DNA from: Actinomycetota bacterium
GTDB lineage: Bacteria; Actinomycetota; Actinomycetes; Streptosporangiales; Streptosporangiaceae
DNA: 7,097 bases
Direction of reading: 5' to 3'
NCBI GenBank assembly: GCA_003161205.1
Contig: PMOU01000157.1
Location: 551-7,647, forward strand
In this document: piece by piece, positions 1-6,036 of the stretch
Layout of the letters: every line of letters starts with the position of its first letter
How positions within the stretch are numbered: position 1 is the first letter of the stretch
Program-made: the position numbers and the translations under genes
Notes under the pieces: generated by a model
The model's input: only the letters and a program-made list of their open reading frames with translations
Told to the model about the DNA's origin: nothing
Database searches by the model: none

Positions 1-461
1 GCCGGTCCGTAGGCGGCGCCCCCCGCGGCCGGGCCGAGCACCACGGAGATCTGCGGCACCCGTCCGGATGCGGCGGTCATCGCCGCGAACACCAATCCCA
101 CCGCGTGCAGGCTCGCCACGCCCTCCGCCAGCCGGGCGCCGCCGGAATGCCACAGCCCCACGATCGGGACGCCACGCGAGACGGCCTCCGCGTACGCCCC
201 GACGATCGCGGCGCAGCCCGCGGTGCCCATCGCGCCGCCCTGCACGCGGGGGTCCGAGGCGAAGGCCACCGCCCCGGCGCCCTGGATCAACCCGATGCCC
301 GCGACGACCCCGCTGCGCTCCTCGCCGTCAGCGGGCAGGAGTTCCAGCGTGCCCGGATCGAACAGGGCCGCCAGCCGCGTCTGCGGGTCGCGTGGCAGCA
401 TGACGAGCCGTTCCTGCGACGGGATGGTCGCGACGGCTGGGCGTGGATCCAGTGTGGTCAT
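1..461 (-). CDS. accD6: Acyl-CoA carboxylase carboxyltransferase (beta) subunit, AccD6-type, 5' part
   Basis: The N-terminal 153 residues are present; the rest runs off the left edge. The family transfers carboxyl from carboxybiotin to acetyl-CoA (and often propionyl-CoA), giving malonyl-CoA for fatty-acid synthesis, in a cytosolic complex with a biotinylated alpha subunit not encoded here. Visible motifs are GGAMG (residues 75-79), the crotonase-fold segment SGGARLAEGV (106-115), and GPAAGGAAYGP (143-153), which in the family belongs to the CoA-carboxyltransferase N-terminal half. The short N-terminus and the RDPQTRL...FDPGTLELL stretch resemble, from memory, M. tuberculosis AccD6, also encoded after the FAS II ketosynthases. 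The ATG at 461 is chosen for its AGGAGA Shine-Dalgarno site 6 nt upstream; Met21 lacks one. It is probably co-transcribed with fabF, 94 nt away. The exact acyl-CoA preference cannot be read from this half. Confidence 0.9.
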   Translation of the reverse strand, partial: MTTLDPRPAVATIPSQERLVMLPRDPQTRLAALFDPGTLELLPADGEERSGVVAGIGLIQGAGAVAFASDPRVQGGAMGTAGCAAIVGAYAEAVSRGVPIVGLWHSGGARLAEGVASLHAVGLVFAAMTAASGRVPQISVVLGPAAGGAAYGP

Positions 462-467
462 CTGATG

Positions 468-473
468 TCTCCT
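468..473 (-). promoter_or_regulatory. Ribosome binding site of accD6
   Basis: AGGAGA on the minus strand, 6 nt before the ATG at 461. It fixes the accD6 start, because the next in-frame Met (residue 21) has no comparable site. Confidence 0.75.
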
Positions 474-513
474 AAGCCGGTGCGCCCGGACGAAGAACGA
501 GGAACGGTGGACA

Positions 514-554
514 CGGACGCCGGTCAGGCAGGTTCGCCACCCGGTCAGCGTCCG
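514..554 (-). terminator. Stem-loop directly after the fabF stop (possible attenuator or 3'-end element)
   Basis: A perfect 7-bp inverted repeat, CGGACGC (514-520) and GCGTCCG (548-554), begins one base after the fabF TAG. It encloses a 27-nt loop. The heptamer CGGTCAG occurs directly repeated at 521-527 and 542-548, the second copy touching the stem. No T-tract follows on the minus strand, so a classical Rho-independent terminator is not shown. It could be a partial terminator, an mRNA-stability hairpin that lowers accD6 output relative to fabF, or chance in GC-rich DNA. Confidence 0.3.
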
Positions 555-555
555 C

Positions 556-1803
556 CTAGGCCGCGGTGAAAACCAGCGAAACGTTGTGGCCGCCGAAGCC
601 GAACGCGTTGTTCAGCACCGCCATCGGCTCCGAGCCGCGCTTGGCGAGCGGCCTCGGCTCGGTGGCGACCTCCACGGGTACGTCCTCGTCCTGGTCATCG
701 AGGTTGATGGTGGGCGGGGCCACGTGCTCTCGCAGCGCGAGGATGGCGGCCACCGACTCGATGGCGCCCGCGCCGCCGAGCAGGTGCCCGGTCATCGACT
801 TGGTGGACGTGACGATGACGCCGTCCGCGGCTGAGCCAAGCGCCTTGACCAGGGCCTGCGCCTCGAGCGCGTCGCCCTCCGGAGTCGAGGTGGCGTGGGC
901 GTTCACGTGCACGATCTGGCTCGGGTCGACTCGCGCGTCGGCCAGGGCCCGGCTGATCGCGGCGGTCACGCCGGCGCCGTCAGGGGCCGGGTGCGCGATG
1001 TGGTAGGCGTCCGATGAGTAGCCCGCCCCGGCCGCGATGGCGTAGACCACGGCGCCGCGCTGCCGCGCGTGCGACAGCGACTCGAGCACCAGCATGCCGG
1101 CGCCCTCGCCGAGCACGAAACCGTCCCTGGCCTTGTCGAACGGTCGCGATGCCCGCTCCGGGTCATCGTTGCGCGTGGACATCGCGCGCATGACCGCGAA
1201 CGCGCCGATGTTCAGCGGCATGATCGCCGCCTCAGTGCCGCCGGCCAGCACTACGTCGGCCCGGCCGGAGCGAATCATGTCGATGCCATAGCCGATCGCC
1301 TCCGCACCGGACGCGCACGCGCTCACCAGCGCGTGCGCACCCGCCCGCGCACCGATCTCCATGCTGATCCAGCCGGCCGAGCCGTTCGGCATCAGCATCG
1401 GCACCGTGTACGGCGAGATGCGCTGCCAGCCCTTCTCCTTGAGAATGTCGTAGGCGGCCAGCGTCGAGCCGATGCCGCCGATGCCGCTGGTGACCGCCAC
1501 CCCGAGCCGCTCGGGATCCAGCTCAGGAGCCCCGGCGTGGGCCCAGGCCTCGCGCGCGGCGACCAGCGCCAGCTGCTCGCAGCGGTCCATCCGGCGCGCC
1601 TGCACGCGGCCCACGATCGCCACCGGGTCGACGGCAGCCTGCGCGGCGATGCGCACCGGCAGCTCCTGTGCCCACGGCTCGGTCAGCGGCCGTACGCCAC
1701 TTTGCCCGGCCAGCATCGCCGCCCAGGTCGACGCGACGTCCCCGCCCAGCGGGGTAGTCGCGCCGAGCCCGGTGACGACGACGGTTTCTCGCTCTGCTGT
1801 CAC
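556..1803 (-). CDS. fabF: Beta-ketoacyl-ACP synthase II (FabF/KAS II)
   Basis: A 415-residue elongating condensing enzyme that joins malonyl-ACP to acyl-ACP with loss of CO2 in the cytosolic FAS II cycle. The thiolase-fold active site is complete: Cys163 in SACASG, His303 in VNAHATSTPEGD, Lys335 and His340 in TKSMTGHLLGG. These fall at the same numbers as in E. coli FabF. The FGFGG loop (401-405), which carries the family's acyl-gate Phe, is near the C-terminus. Length is normal for the family. Translation starts at a GTG (1803) whose sequence GTGA overlaps the acpP stop, with GGAGGT 5 nt upstream; this implies translational coupling to acpP. FabF rather than FabB is favoured by the overall sequence and the actinobacterial operon position. 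A mycobacterial KasA-like role in longer chains cannot be excluded from sequence alone. Confidence 0.96.
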   Translation of the reverse strand: MTAERETVVVTGLGATTPLGGDVASTWAAMLAGQSGVRPLTEPWAQELPVRIAAQAAVDPVAIVGRVQARRMDRCEQLALVAAREAWAHAGAPELDPERLGVAVTSGIGGIGSTLAAYDILKEKGWQRISPYTVPMLMPNGSAGWISMEIGARAGAHALVSACASGAEAIGYGIDMIRSGRADVVLAGGTEAAIMPLNIGAFAVMRAMSTRNDDPERASRPFDKARDGFVLGEGAGMLVLESLSHARQRGAVVYAIAAGAGYSSDAYHIAHPAPDGAGVTAAISRALADARVDPSQIVHVNAHATSTPEGDALEAQALVKALGSAADGVIVTSTKSMTGHLLGGAGAIESVAAILALREHVAPPTINLDDQDEDVPVEVATEPRPLAKRGSEPMAVLNNAFGFGGHNVSLVFTAA

Positions 1804-2051
1804 GCTGTACCTCCGGCGTTCTTGCCGACAAACGCCACCACGTCCTGAACGGTCGTGAGGTCCTTCAGCTGGTCGTCGGGGATCTCCACGCCGAACTTGT
1901 CCTGCGCGGCGACGGCGATCTCGACCATCGACAGCGAGTCGATGTCAAGGTCGTCGACGAAGCTCTTGTTCGGCGTTACGTCGGCCGCGGGTACACCGGC
2001 GATCTCCTCGACGATTTCCCCAAGCCCTTCGAGAATCTCCAGGTCGGTCAT
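1800..2051 (-). CDS. acpP: Acyl carrier protein
   Basis: An 83-residue acidic four-helix carrier that shuttles acyl intermediates between the FAS II enzymes in the cytosol. The phosphopantetheine attachment site is Ser39 in DIDSLSMVE, the canonical DSL motif at the start of helix II; activation needs a phosphopantetheinyl transferase not encoded here. Length and the surrounding acidic residues are typical. The start is set by AAGGAG 8 nt before the ATG at 2051. Its TGA overlaps the fabF GTG by 4 nt, while an 85-nt gap separates it from fabH. A polyketide-synthase ACP is less likely given the complete fab gene set around it. Confidence 0.96.
   Translation of the reverse strand: MTDLEILEGLGEIVEEIAGVPAADVTPNKSFVDDLDIDSLSMVEIAVAAQDKFGVEIPDDQLKDLTTVQDVVAFVGKNAGGTA
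1809..1814 (-). promoter_or_regulatory. Ribosome binding site of fabF
   Basis: GGAGGT lies inside the last codons of acpP, 5 nt before the GTG at 1803. It supports GTG as the fabF start; I see no in-frame ATG nearby that is better placed. Confidence 0.75.
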
Positions 2052-2122
2052 GGCTATTGCTCCTTGTCGTTAAGCGTCCGTAAGGTCGGTGGGTCTGGCC
2101 CTGCGGCCGGCGGGAGCCGACT

Positions 2123-2136
2123 CCGCGGGGGCGCGG
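2123..2136 (-). terminator. Small GC hairpin abutting the fabH stop
   Basis: On the minus strand, CCGCG, four C and CGCGG form a perfect 5-bp stem with a 4-nt loop, starting immediately after the fabH TAG. A second weak stem (GGAG 2113-2116 with CTCC 2121-2124) partly overlaps it and would compete. No T-tract follows. The rest of the 2052-2136 gap shows only the acpP ribosome site (2060-2065) and no convincing promoter. It may be a pause or processing site that separates acpP expression from fabDH, or chance in GC-rich sequence. Confidence 0.25.
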
Positions 2137-3138
2137 CTAGGGTACCGTGATCACCTGCGCCGCGTAACATAGCCCCGCGCCGAATCCGAGCAGGAGCGCC
2201 GGGGAGCCCGGTTTCAGGTCCCCGCGCTCAGCCATCCGCGACAGCGCCAGCGGAATCGAAGCCGATGACGTATTGCCTGCGTGCACGATGTCGTCCGCCA
2301 GGCGCTCCCGCGGGACGCCGAGCTTGCGCGCGATGGACTCGATGATCCGCAGGTTCGCCTGATGCGGAACGAAGGCCGCCAGCTCGCTCACCGCGACGCC
2401 GGCCCGCTCGCAGGCTTGCGCCGCGATGGGGTGCATGTTGGTGGTGGCCCACCGGAACACCGCCTGGCCCTCCTGGTGCAGCGACGAGGTGCGATCCGCG
2501 ATCGTGATGTTCTGGGACAGGTTTCCCGCGCTGCCCCACACCACCGGACCGATACCAGGCGGCTCGCCGTCCCCGACCGGGCCGACCACCGCGGCTCCGG
2601 CGCCATCGGCGAAGATGATGCAGGTAGAGCGATCGGTGAAGTCGATCCACGCGGTCATCTTCTCGGCCCCGATCACCAGCACGTGCCGGGCCGTGCCGGC
2701 CCGGATCGAGTCAGAGGCGTTGGCGAGCGCGTAGCAGAAGCCGGCGCACGCCGCGTTGAGGTCATAGGCGCCCGGTGCGATGATGCCCAGGCGGTAGGCG
2801 ACCACCGCGGACGCGTTGGGTATCGACGCCTCGGTGCTGCAGGTGGCCACGATAACCAGATCGATGTCGGCGGGGGACAGGCCGCTGGCGGCCAGCGCCT
2901 TGCCGCCGGCGACCACCGCCATGTCCACCACGCTCTCGTCGGGTCCGGCCATCCGGCGGCTGACGATGCCGACCCTGCTGCGGATCCACTCATCGCTGGT
3001 GTCGACCGTGGCCGCGAGGTCATCGTTGGTGACCACGTTGCCCGGCTGGTAATCGCCGAAGGACAAGATGCGCGCGCCCGTGGCGGGCGCGAACGGACCA
3101 GCGGACTTCAGGGACGGCAACGGCGAGGGAGATGTCAT
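2137..3138 (-). CDS. fabH: Beta-ketoacyl-ACP synthase III (FabH/KAS III)
   Basis: A 333-residue initiating condensing enzyme: it condenses an acyl-CoA primer with malonyl-ACP to start chain synthesis. The catalytic triad is complete: Cys131 in NAACAGF, His259 in VPHQANLRI and Asn289 in HAGNTSSASIP. The DEWI segment (49-52) and the C-terminal GFGAGLCYAA are also typical. The ATG at 3138 is chosen over a longer open frame reaching 3387. Its ATGA overlaps the fabD stop, an AAGGAAGG stretch sits just upstream, and the longer extension is arginine-rich shadow sequence of fabD. About 20 poorly conserved residues precede the conserved core. The stretch between WGSAGN and EGQAVF (about residues 202-228) is shorter than the Streptomyces FabH I remember. 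Whether the primer is straight or branched cannot be told from sequence. Confidence 0.95.
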   Translation of the reverse strand: MTSPSPLPSLKSAGPFAPATGARILSFGDYQPGNVVTNDDLAATVDTSDEWIRSRVGIVSRRMAGPDESVVDMAVVAGGKALAASGLSPADIDLVIVATCSTEASIPNASAVVAYRLGIIAPGAYDLNAACAGFCYALANASDSIRAGTARHVLVIGAEKMTAWIDFTDRSTCIIFADGAGAAVVGPVGDGEPPGIGPVVWGSAGNLSQNITIADRTSSLHQEGQAVFRWATTNMHPIAAQACERAGVAVSELAAFVPHQANLRIIESIARKLGVPRERLADDIVHAGNTSSASIPLALSRMAERGDLKPGSPALLLGFGAGLCYAAQVITVP

Positions 3139-4349
3139 GCGCCTTCCTTTCCACCCTGGGGCTGGACGCGGACCAGTGGCTGGCCTTCGCTCACCGGATC
3201 CCCGTCTTCGACGAGCCATTCGATGATCTCGGCTGGCCAGGGTGCCGTAACCGTGCGATCGCCGGCGCGGGCCACGACGGTGCCGAGGTCCGCGGTATGA
3301 CCGACCCGGGCGCCCGCCTCCGTCGCGTCCGCGTTTCCCAGCACCGAACGGAACCGGCCCGACGTCGGCGAGACCAGCAGCCGCCACTCCGGGGTATGGC
3401 CATGACCACGGTTGGACACCGAGTCGGCTAGGTGTTCCTCGATCAGGTCGCGCGCGGCGTCGAGCTGATCCGGGGTCTTGATCGCCAGCTGGACCACGCC
3501 GGGAAGCGCTCGCTTAGCCAGGCCCGTCAGCGTCCCGGCGGGCGGCAGTTCGATGATGGCGGTCACGCCGAGATCGACCATGGTGCGCATGCACAGATCC
3601 CAGCGCACTGGTGCGGCGACCTGAGCGACGATGCGCTCCAGCCACTCCTTGCCCGTGGTGACCGCCGCCCCGTCGGCGTCGGACAGCAGCGTGATGGTCG
3701 GATCCTCGACCGTGACCCCGGCGGCCGCGTCGCGCAGGGCCGCGACGGCCGGCGCCATGTACCGGGTGTGGAAGGCCCCCGCGACCTGCAGCGGACGCAG
3801 CCGCGCGCCGGCCGGCGGATCGGCCGCGAAAGCCTCCAGGTCCGACATCCTCCCGGCCGCCACGATCTGCCCCTTGGCGTTGATGTTGGCGGGAGTCAGG
3901 GCGTTCCTGGCGATGGCCGCGAGAACCTCGTCCTGGTCGCCGCCCAGCACGGCCGTCATCCCCGTCGGCTCGGCCGCTGATGCCGCTGCCATCGCCGCCG
4001 CGCGCACCGTCACCAGGCGGATGGCGTCGTCCGCGCTGACTACCCCCGCGATAACCCCGGCCGCGAGTTCCCCGACGCTGTGCCCCGCCGCCAGGTCGGC
4101 GGACAGATCGCTGGCATCGCCGCCCGCCAGGGCCCCGGCGACCGCCAGGGCGGCCGCCACGAGCAGTGGCTGCGCAACTGCCGTGTCCCTGATCTCATCG
4201 GCGCTCGCGGTCGTGCCGTACGCGATGAGATCACAGCCCGCCAGCTCAGAGGCGGTACCAAGGCGTTCGGCGACACCGGGCACTTCCAGCCACGGCGCGA
4301 GGAAGCCTGGCGTCTGCGCGCCCTGCCCGGGCGAGGTGATGATCAGCAT
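3135..4349 (-). CDS. fabD: Malonyl-CoA:ACP transacylase (FabD) with a C-terminal biotinyl/lipoyl-like domain
   Basis: A 404-residue protein; FabD is usually about 310. Residues 1 to about 305 are a standard transacylase that moves malonyl from CoA to AcpP. Visible are GQGAQ (8-12), Gln60, the nucleophile Ser91 in GHSVGE, Arg116, NINAKGQ (155-161), His194 in GAFHTRYM and ELPPAGTLTGL (267-277). After a short linker (about 306-320), residues 322-396 look like a biotinyl/lipoyl-type barrel: V-T-A-P (367-370) followed by EWLVEDGDPVSEGQPLVRV (377-395). Where carriers have the modified Lys this protein has Ala, and the whole segment contains no lysine. It is one uninterrupted frame with a 4-nt overlap to fabH, so an assembly fusion is unlikely. 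The ATG at 4349 gives the expected N-terminus, but its Shine-Dalgarno site is weak. The domain's role is unknown; docking or channelling is a guess. Confidence 0.93.
   Translation of the reverse strand: MLIITSPGQGAQTPGFLAPWLEVPGVAERLGTASELAGCDLIAYGTTASADEIRDTAVAQPLLVAAALAVAGALAGGDASDLSADLAAGHSVGELAAGVIAGVVSADDAIRLVTVRAAAMAAASAAEPTGMTAVLGGDQDEVLAAIARNALTPANINAKGQIVAAGRMSDLEAFAADPPAGARLRPLQVAGAFHTRYMAPAVAALRDAAAGVTVEDPTITLLSDADGAAVTTGKEWLERIVAQVAAPVRWDLCMRTMVDLGVTAIIELPPAGTLTGLAKRALPGVVQLAIKTPDQLDAARDLIEEHLADSVSNRGHGHTPEWRLLVSPTSGRFRSVLGNADATEAGARVGHTADLGTVVARAGDRTVTAPWPAEIIEWLVEDGDPVSEGQPLVRVQPQGGKEGA
3138..3386 (-). other. Region encoding the lysine-free biotinyl/lipoyl-like extension of FabD
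   Basis: Encodes FabD residues 322-404. The second half follows the hammerhead-fold pattern of biotin and lipoyl carriers (V-x-A-P, then L-V-x-D-G-D-x-V-x-x-G-Q-P-L). The first half (S-P-T-S-G to V-V-A-R-A) is more diverged. Counting back from A-P, the carrier lysine position is occupied by Ala362. The fold assignment is by eye. Confidence 0.65.
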
Positions 4350-4363
4350 CCTCTTACCCTGCC
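4347..4363 (-). promoter_or_regulatory. Leader motif at the fabD start
   Basis: On the minus strand GGCAGGGTA, then AAGAGG, runs straight into the fabD ATG. No full Shine-Dalgarno site sits at normal spacing: AGGG is 7 nt away and GAGG touches the ATG. Nearly the same 17 nt precede fasR (5763-5779); 13 of 17 positions match. This may be a variant ribosome site or a bound operator. Confidence 0.45.
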
Positions 4364-4390
4364 CTGTAGAAGTCCGCTACCTGAATGCCG

Positions 4391-4434
4391 AAGGGTACGA
4401 AGTTATCCGTCGCCCAGTTGTACCTTATCTACAA
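4391..4434 (-). promoter_or_regulatory. Candidate fabD operon promoter with a TTGTA-N7-TACAA dyad
   Basis: This AT-richer island lies in the 162-nt gap before fabD. The perfect 5-bp dyad TTGTA-N7-TACAA spans 4418-4434. A second dyad, GGTAC (4394-4398) with GTACC (4420-4424), overlaps it, and GATAA on the minus strand occurs twice, 22 bp apart (4425-4429 and 4403-4407). Possible -10 boxes are TACCCT (4397-4392) and TAACTT (4405-4400); neither has a good -35. A dyad centred near -41 or -33 relative to these, with no -35, is what a promoter needing an activator looks like, which fits a FasR target. No protein contact is proven. Confidence 0.5.
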
Positions 4435-4470
4435 ATAGCGTTTACCCAGATGTCACCACCGCGTCACTCT

Positions 4471-4494
4471 GCTGGCTGCTGGCTGCTGGCTGCT
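4471..4494. repeat. Heptamer tandem repeat (GCTGGCT x3 plus GCT)
   Basis: Three perfect copies of a 7-nt unit plus a partial copy lie 17 nt downstream of the fasR stop. A direct GTCAC pair (4452-4456 and 4463-4467, 11 bp apart) is next to it. I see no hairpin that would make it a terminator. It is probably a slippage-prone microsatellite. Confidence 0.6.
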
Positions 4495-4511
4495 CGCCTC
4501 CGGCTCGGGCG

Positions 4512-5765
4512 TCAGTCCAGGTGGTGCTGGGCCACTTCGGCTCGCCTGGCGGCCAGGCGGCCCACGGCGATGGCGACCCACAGGGTGAAGCCGTCCCGGC
4601 CGACCGACGGCGTGTAGTCGGTGAGCTCGGCGACGCGCCGCAGCCGGTAGCGGACGGTGTTCGGGTGGACGAATAGCAGCCGGGCGGTCGCCTCCAGGGA
4701 AGAGCCCTGCTCCAGGTAGGTCGTCAGGGTGTCGAGCAGCGCGGGTCCGCCGCCGAGCAGCGGCTCGTAGACGTCACTGATCAGGGCGGTCCGGGCGTCG
4801 TCGTCGCCGTCCAGGGCGCGCTCGGGCAGCAGGTCGTCCGCACCGGTGGGCCGGGGCGCGTCCGGCCAGGCGGGAGCGGCGTGCAGTGCCGCCAGGGCCG
4901 CGCGGGCGGAGACCGAAGCGGCGCGCAGGTCCCGCACCAGCGGGCCCGCGATGACGGGTCCCGGCCCGAACCGGCCGGCGAACCGCTCGGCCGCGCCGAT
5001 CGGGTCCTCGGTGCCGCCGAGAACCAGGATCAGCCGGTTTCCCTGCACGCCGGCCAGCAGGTCCAGCCGGGCCCGCCTGGCCTGCGCCCTGAGGTCTTCG
5101 ATAAGCGGCTCAGGCCCGACGTCGCCGCCTTTGCCGTTGCCCGCCTGGGCCGCCGAGCCATCGTCGTCGGCGAGGGTGCCGACGACGACCACGACCGGAG
5201 AGGACGACCAGTTCAGCGCCGAAGCCCACGAATGCATCGACTCCTCGGTTTCCCCGCGGACCAGGGAATCCACCACGAGGGCTTCCAGCCGGGCGTCCCA
5301 GGCGCCGCGCGCCTCCGCCGTCCGCGCGTACACCTGCGCCGCGCTGAAGGCGATTTCCCTGGCGTAGGTCAGCACCGCCTCGCGCAGTTCCGCCTCGCCG
5401 CCGGGCACGGCCAGCTCGTCGACCTGGGCTTCGACCGCGTCGATGATGACCCGCACCATCTCGACCGCATGCTGCAGGCTGACCGCGCGGGCCAGCTCGC
5501 GCGGGGCCGTGCCGAACACCTCGGTCACCGCCGGCCGATTACGCTCCGGGTGCCTGATCCAGTCCAGGAAGGCGGCGATGCCCGCCTGCGCGACCAGGCC
5601 CAGCCACGACCGGTGCTCGGCGGACATCTTGCGGTACCAGGGCAGCCGCTCGTCCATGGCCGCGATGGCAGCGGTGCCGAGCGCTCCGGTGGCACGCTCC
5701 ATCCGCCGCACGGTCTCCGCGTGAACCCGCGGCCTGGACCCTCTAACCTCCTCCTTCGCCGTCAT
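4512..5765 (-). CDS. fasR: PucR-family transcriptional regulator, FasR-type activator of fatty-acid synthesis
   Basis: A 417-residue cytosolic DNA-binding protein. The C-terminus carries the PucR-type helix-turn-helix (about 355-385: SSLEATARLLFVHPNTVRYRLRR in outline). The N-terminal helical part (about 14-165: AETVRR, LPWY, SWLGLVAQAGI, VFGTAPREL, YAREIAF, ARGAWDARLEALVV) matches, from memory, S. coelicolor FasR, which activates fabDHPF. Note that M. tuberculosis FasR is an unrelated TetR protein. A glycine- and aspartate-rich loop (about 198-220) interrupts the central region. The ATG at 5765 is chosen because the frame upstream to 6011 encodes only arginine-rich, non-conserved sequence and homologues begin near HAETVRR; the ribosome site is weak, so a slightly later start is possible. 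It sits directly upstream of fabD, same strand, with a 162-nt promoter gap. The effector is not evident. Confidence 0.88.
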   Translation of the reverse strand: MTAKEEVRGSRPRVHAETVRRMERATGALGTAAIAAMDERLPWYRKMSAEHRSWLGLVAQAGIAAFLDWIRHPERNRPAVTEVFGTAPRELARAVSLQHAVEMVRVIIDAVEAQVDELAVPGGEAELREAVLTYAREIAFSAAQVYARTAEARGAWDARLEALVVDSLVRGETEESMHSWASALNWSSSPVVVVVGTLADDDGSAAQAGNGKGGDVGPEPLIEDLRAQARRARLDLLAGVQGNRLILVLGGTEDPIGAAERFAGRFGPGPVIAGPLVRDLRAASVSARAALAALHAAPAWPDAPRPTGADDLLPERALDGDDDARTALISDVYEPLLGGGPALLDTLTTYLEQGSSLEATARLLFVHPNTVRYRLRRVAELTDYTPSVGRDGFTLWVAIAVGRLAARRAEVAQHHLD

Positions 5766-5779
5766 CTCTCTACCCTGCC
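5763..5779 (-). promoter_or_regulatory. Leader motif at the fasR start
   Basis: GGCAGGGTA followed by GAGAG and the ATG; the counterpart of the motif at 4347-4363. It has the same 9-nt core at the same distance from the start codon and again no full Shine-Dalgarno site. Confidence 0.45.
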
Positions 5780-5819
5780 ACGTTCCGCCCCAGCCGCGTA
5801 CCGCCAGTAAGCGACGAAC

Positions 5820-5839
5820 CCGGACACCGGCAAGTCCGG
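5820..5839. promoter_or_regulatory. Dyad or hairpin in the fasR upstream region
   Basis: CCGGAC (5820-5825) and GTCCGG (5834-5839) form a perfect 6-bp inverted repeat around an 8-nt centre, 55 nt upstream of the fasR ATG. It could fold in the leader RNA or be an operator. Confidence 0.35.
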
Positions 5840-5843
5840 CACG

Positions 5844-5941
5844 CAGCGAGCCCCGACGCGGCCAGCCCAGCACCCAGCGAGCCCGGCAAGCGCCGCCAGA
5901 ACGGCGCCGTCCTTCGCTAAGGGCACGCCGTCCTTCCGCTA
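5844..5941. repeat. Two direct-repeat pairs upstream of fasR with helical-turn spacing
   Basis: CAGCGAGCCC occurs at 5844-5853 and 5875-5884, 31 bp apart. CGCCGTCCTTCGCTA occurs at 5905-5919 and, with one inserted C, at 5926-5941, 21 bp apart. A perfect 10-bp palindrome, ACGGCGCCGT (5901-5910), overlaps the first copy of the second pair. Spacings near three and two helical turns suit proteins bound on one DNA face, but no function is shown. Confidence 0.5.
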
Positions 5942-5960
5942 GACGCACAACTGTGCGACT
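5941..5960. promoter_or_regulatory. 20-bp imperfect palindrome, candidate operator
   Basis: The core is CGCACA-AC-TGTGCG (5944-5957), with flanking AG/CT pairs completing 8 matched pairs over 20 bp. It lies about 30 bp downstream of the candidate fasR -10 box, a position suited to repression or autoregulation. The binding protein is unknown. Confidence 0.45.
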
Positions 5961-5988
5961 ACCGGTCAAAGCGCTAGGTGAGCGTTCG

Positions 5989-6018
5989 AACATATGCGAC
6001 ATAAGCCGCAAATCACAA
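5989..6018 (-). promoter_or_regulatory. Candidate fasR promoter
   Basis: On the minus strand TTGTGA (6018-6013), an 18-nt spacer and TATGTT (5994-5989) match the -35 and -10 consensus at 4 of 6 positions each. A start near 5982 would give a leader of about 215 nt holding the repeats and dyads listed above. This is the best promoter-like match I found in 5766-6218. Confidence 0.4.
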
Positions 6019-6036
6019 GGAGGACTCTCGCTTATC

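Noticed and set aside
2281..3300. Long plus-strand open frame opposite fabH (others lie opposite fabF at 1069-1848 and fasR at 4881-5810)
   Set aside because: These are antisense shadows of GC-rich genes: composition rich in Arg, Gly and Ala, no family resemblance, and no independent evidence for translation.
3139..3387. Longer fabH starting at 3387
   Set aside because: It would lie entirely over the fabD C-terminus in another frame and encodes low-complexity Arg/Gly sequence. The ATGA overlap at 3135-3138, with AAGGAAGG upstream, is the normal start.
4471..4494. Heptamer tandem repeat as a regulatory element
   Set aside because: It is short, forms no dyad and lies just beyond the fasR stop; replication slippage is a sufficient explanation.
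5766..6011. Longer fasR reading frame starting at 6011
   Set aside because: The extra 82 residues are arginine-rich and unlike the FasR family, and the stretch contains promoter-like and repeat elements.
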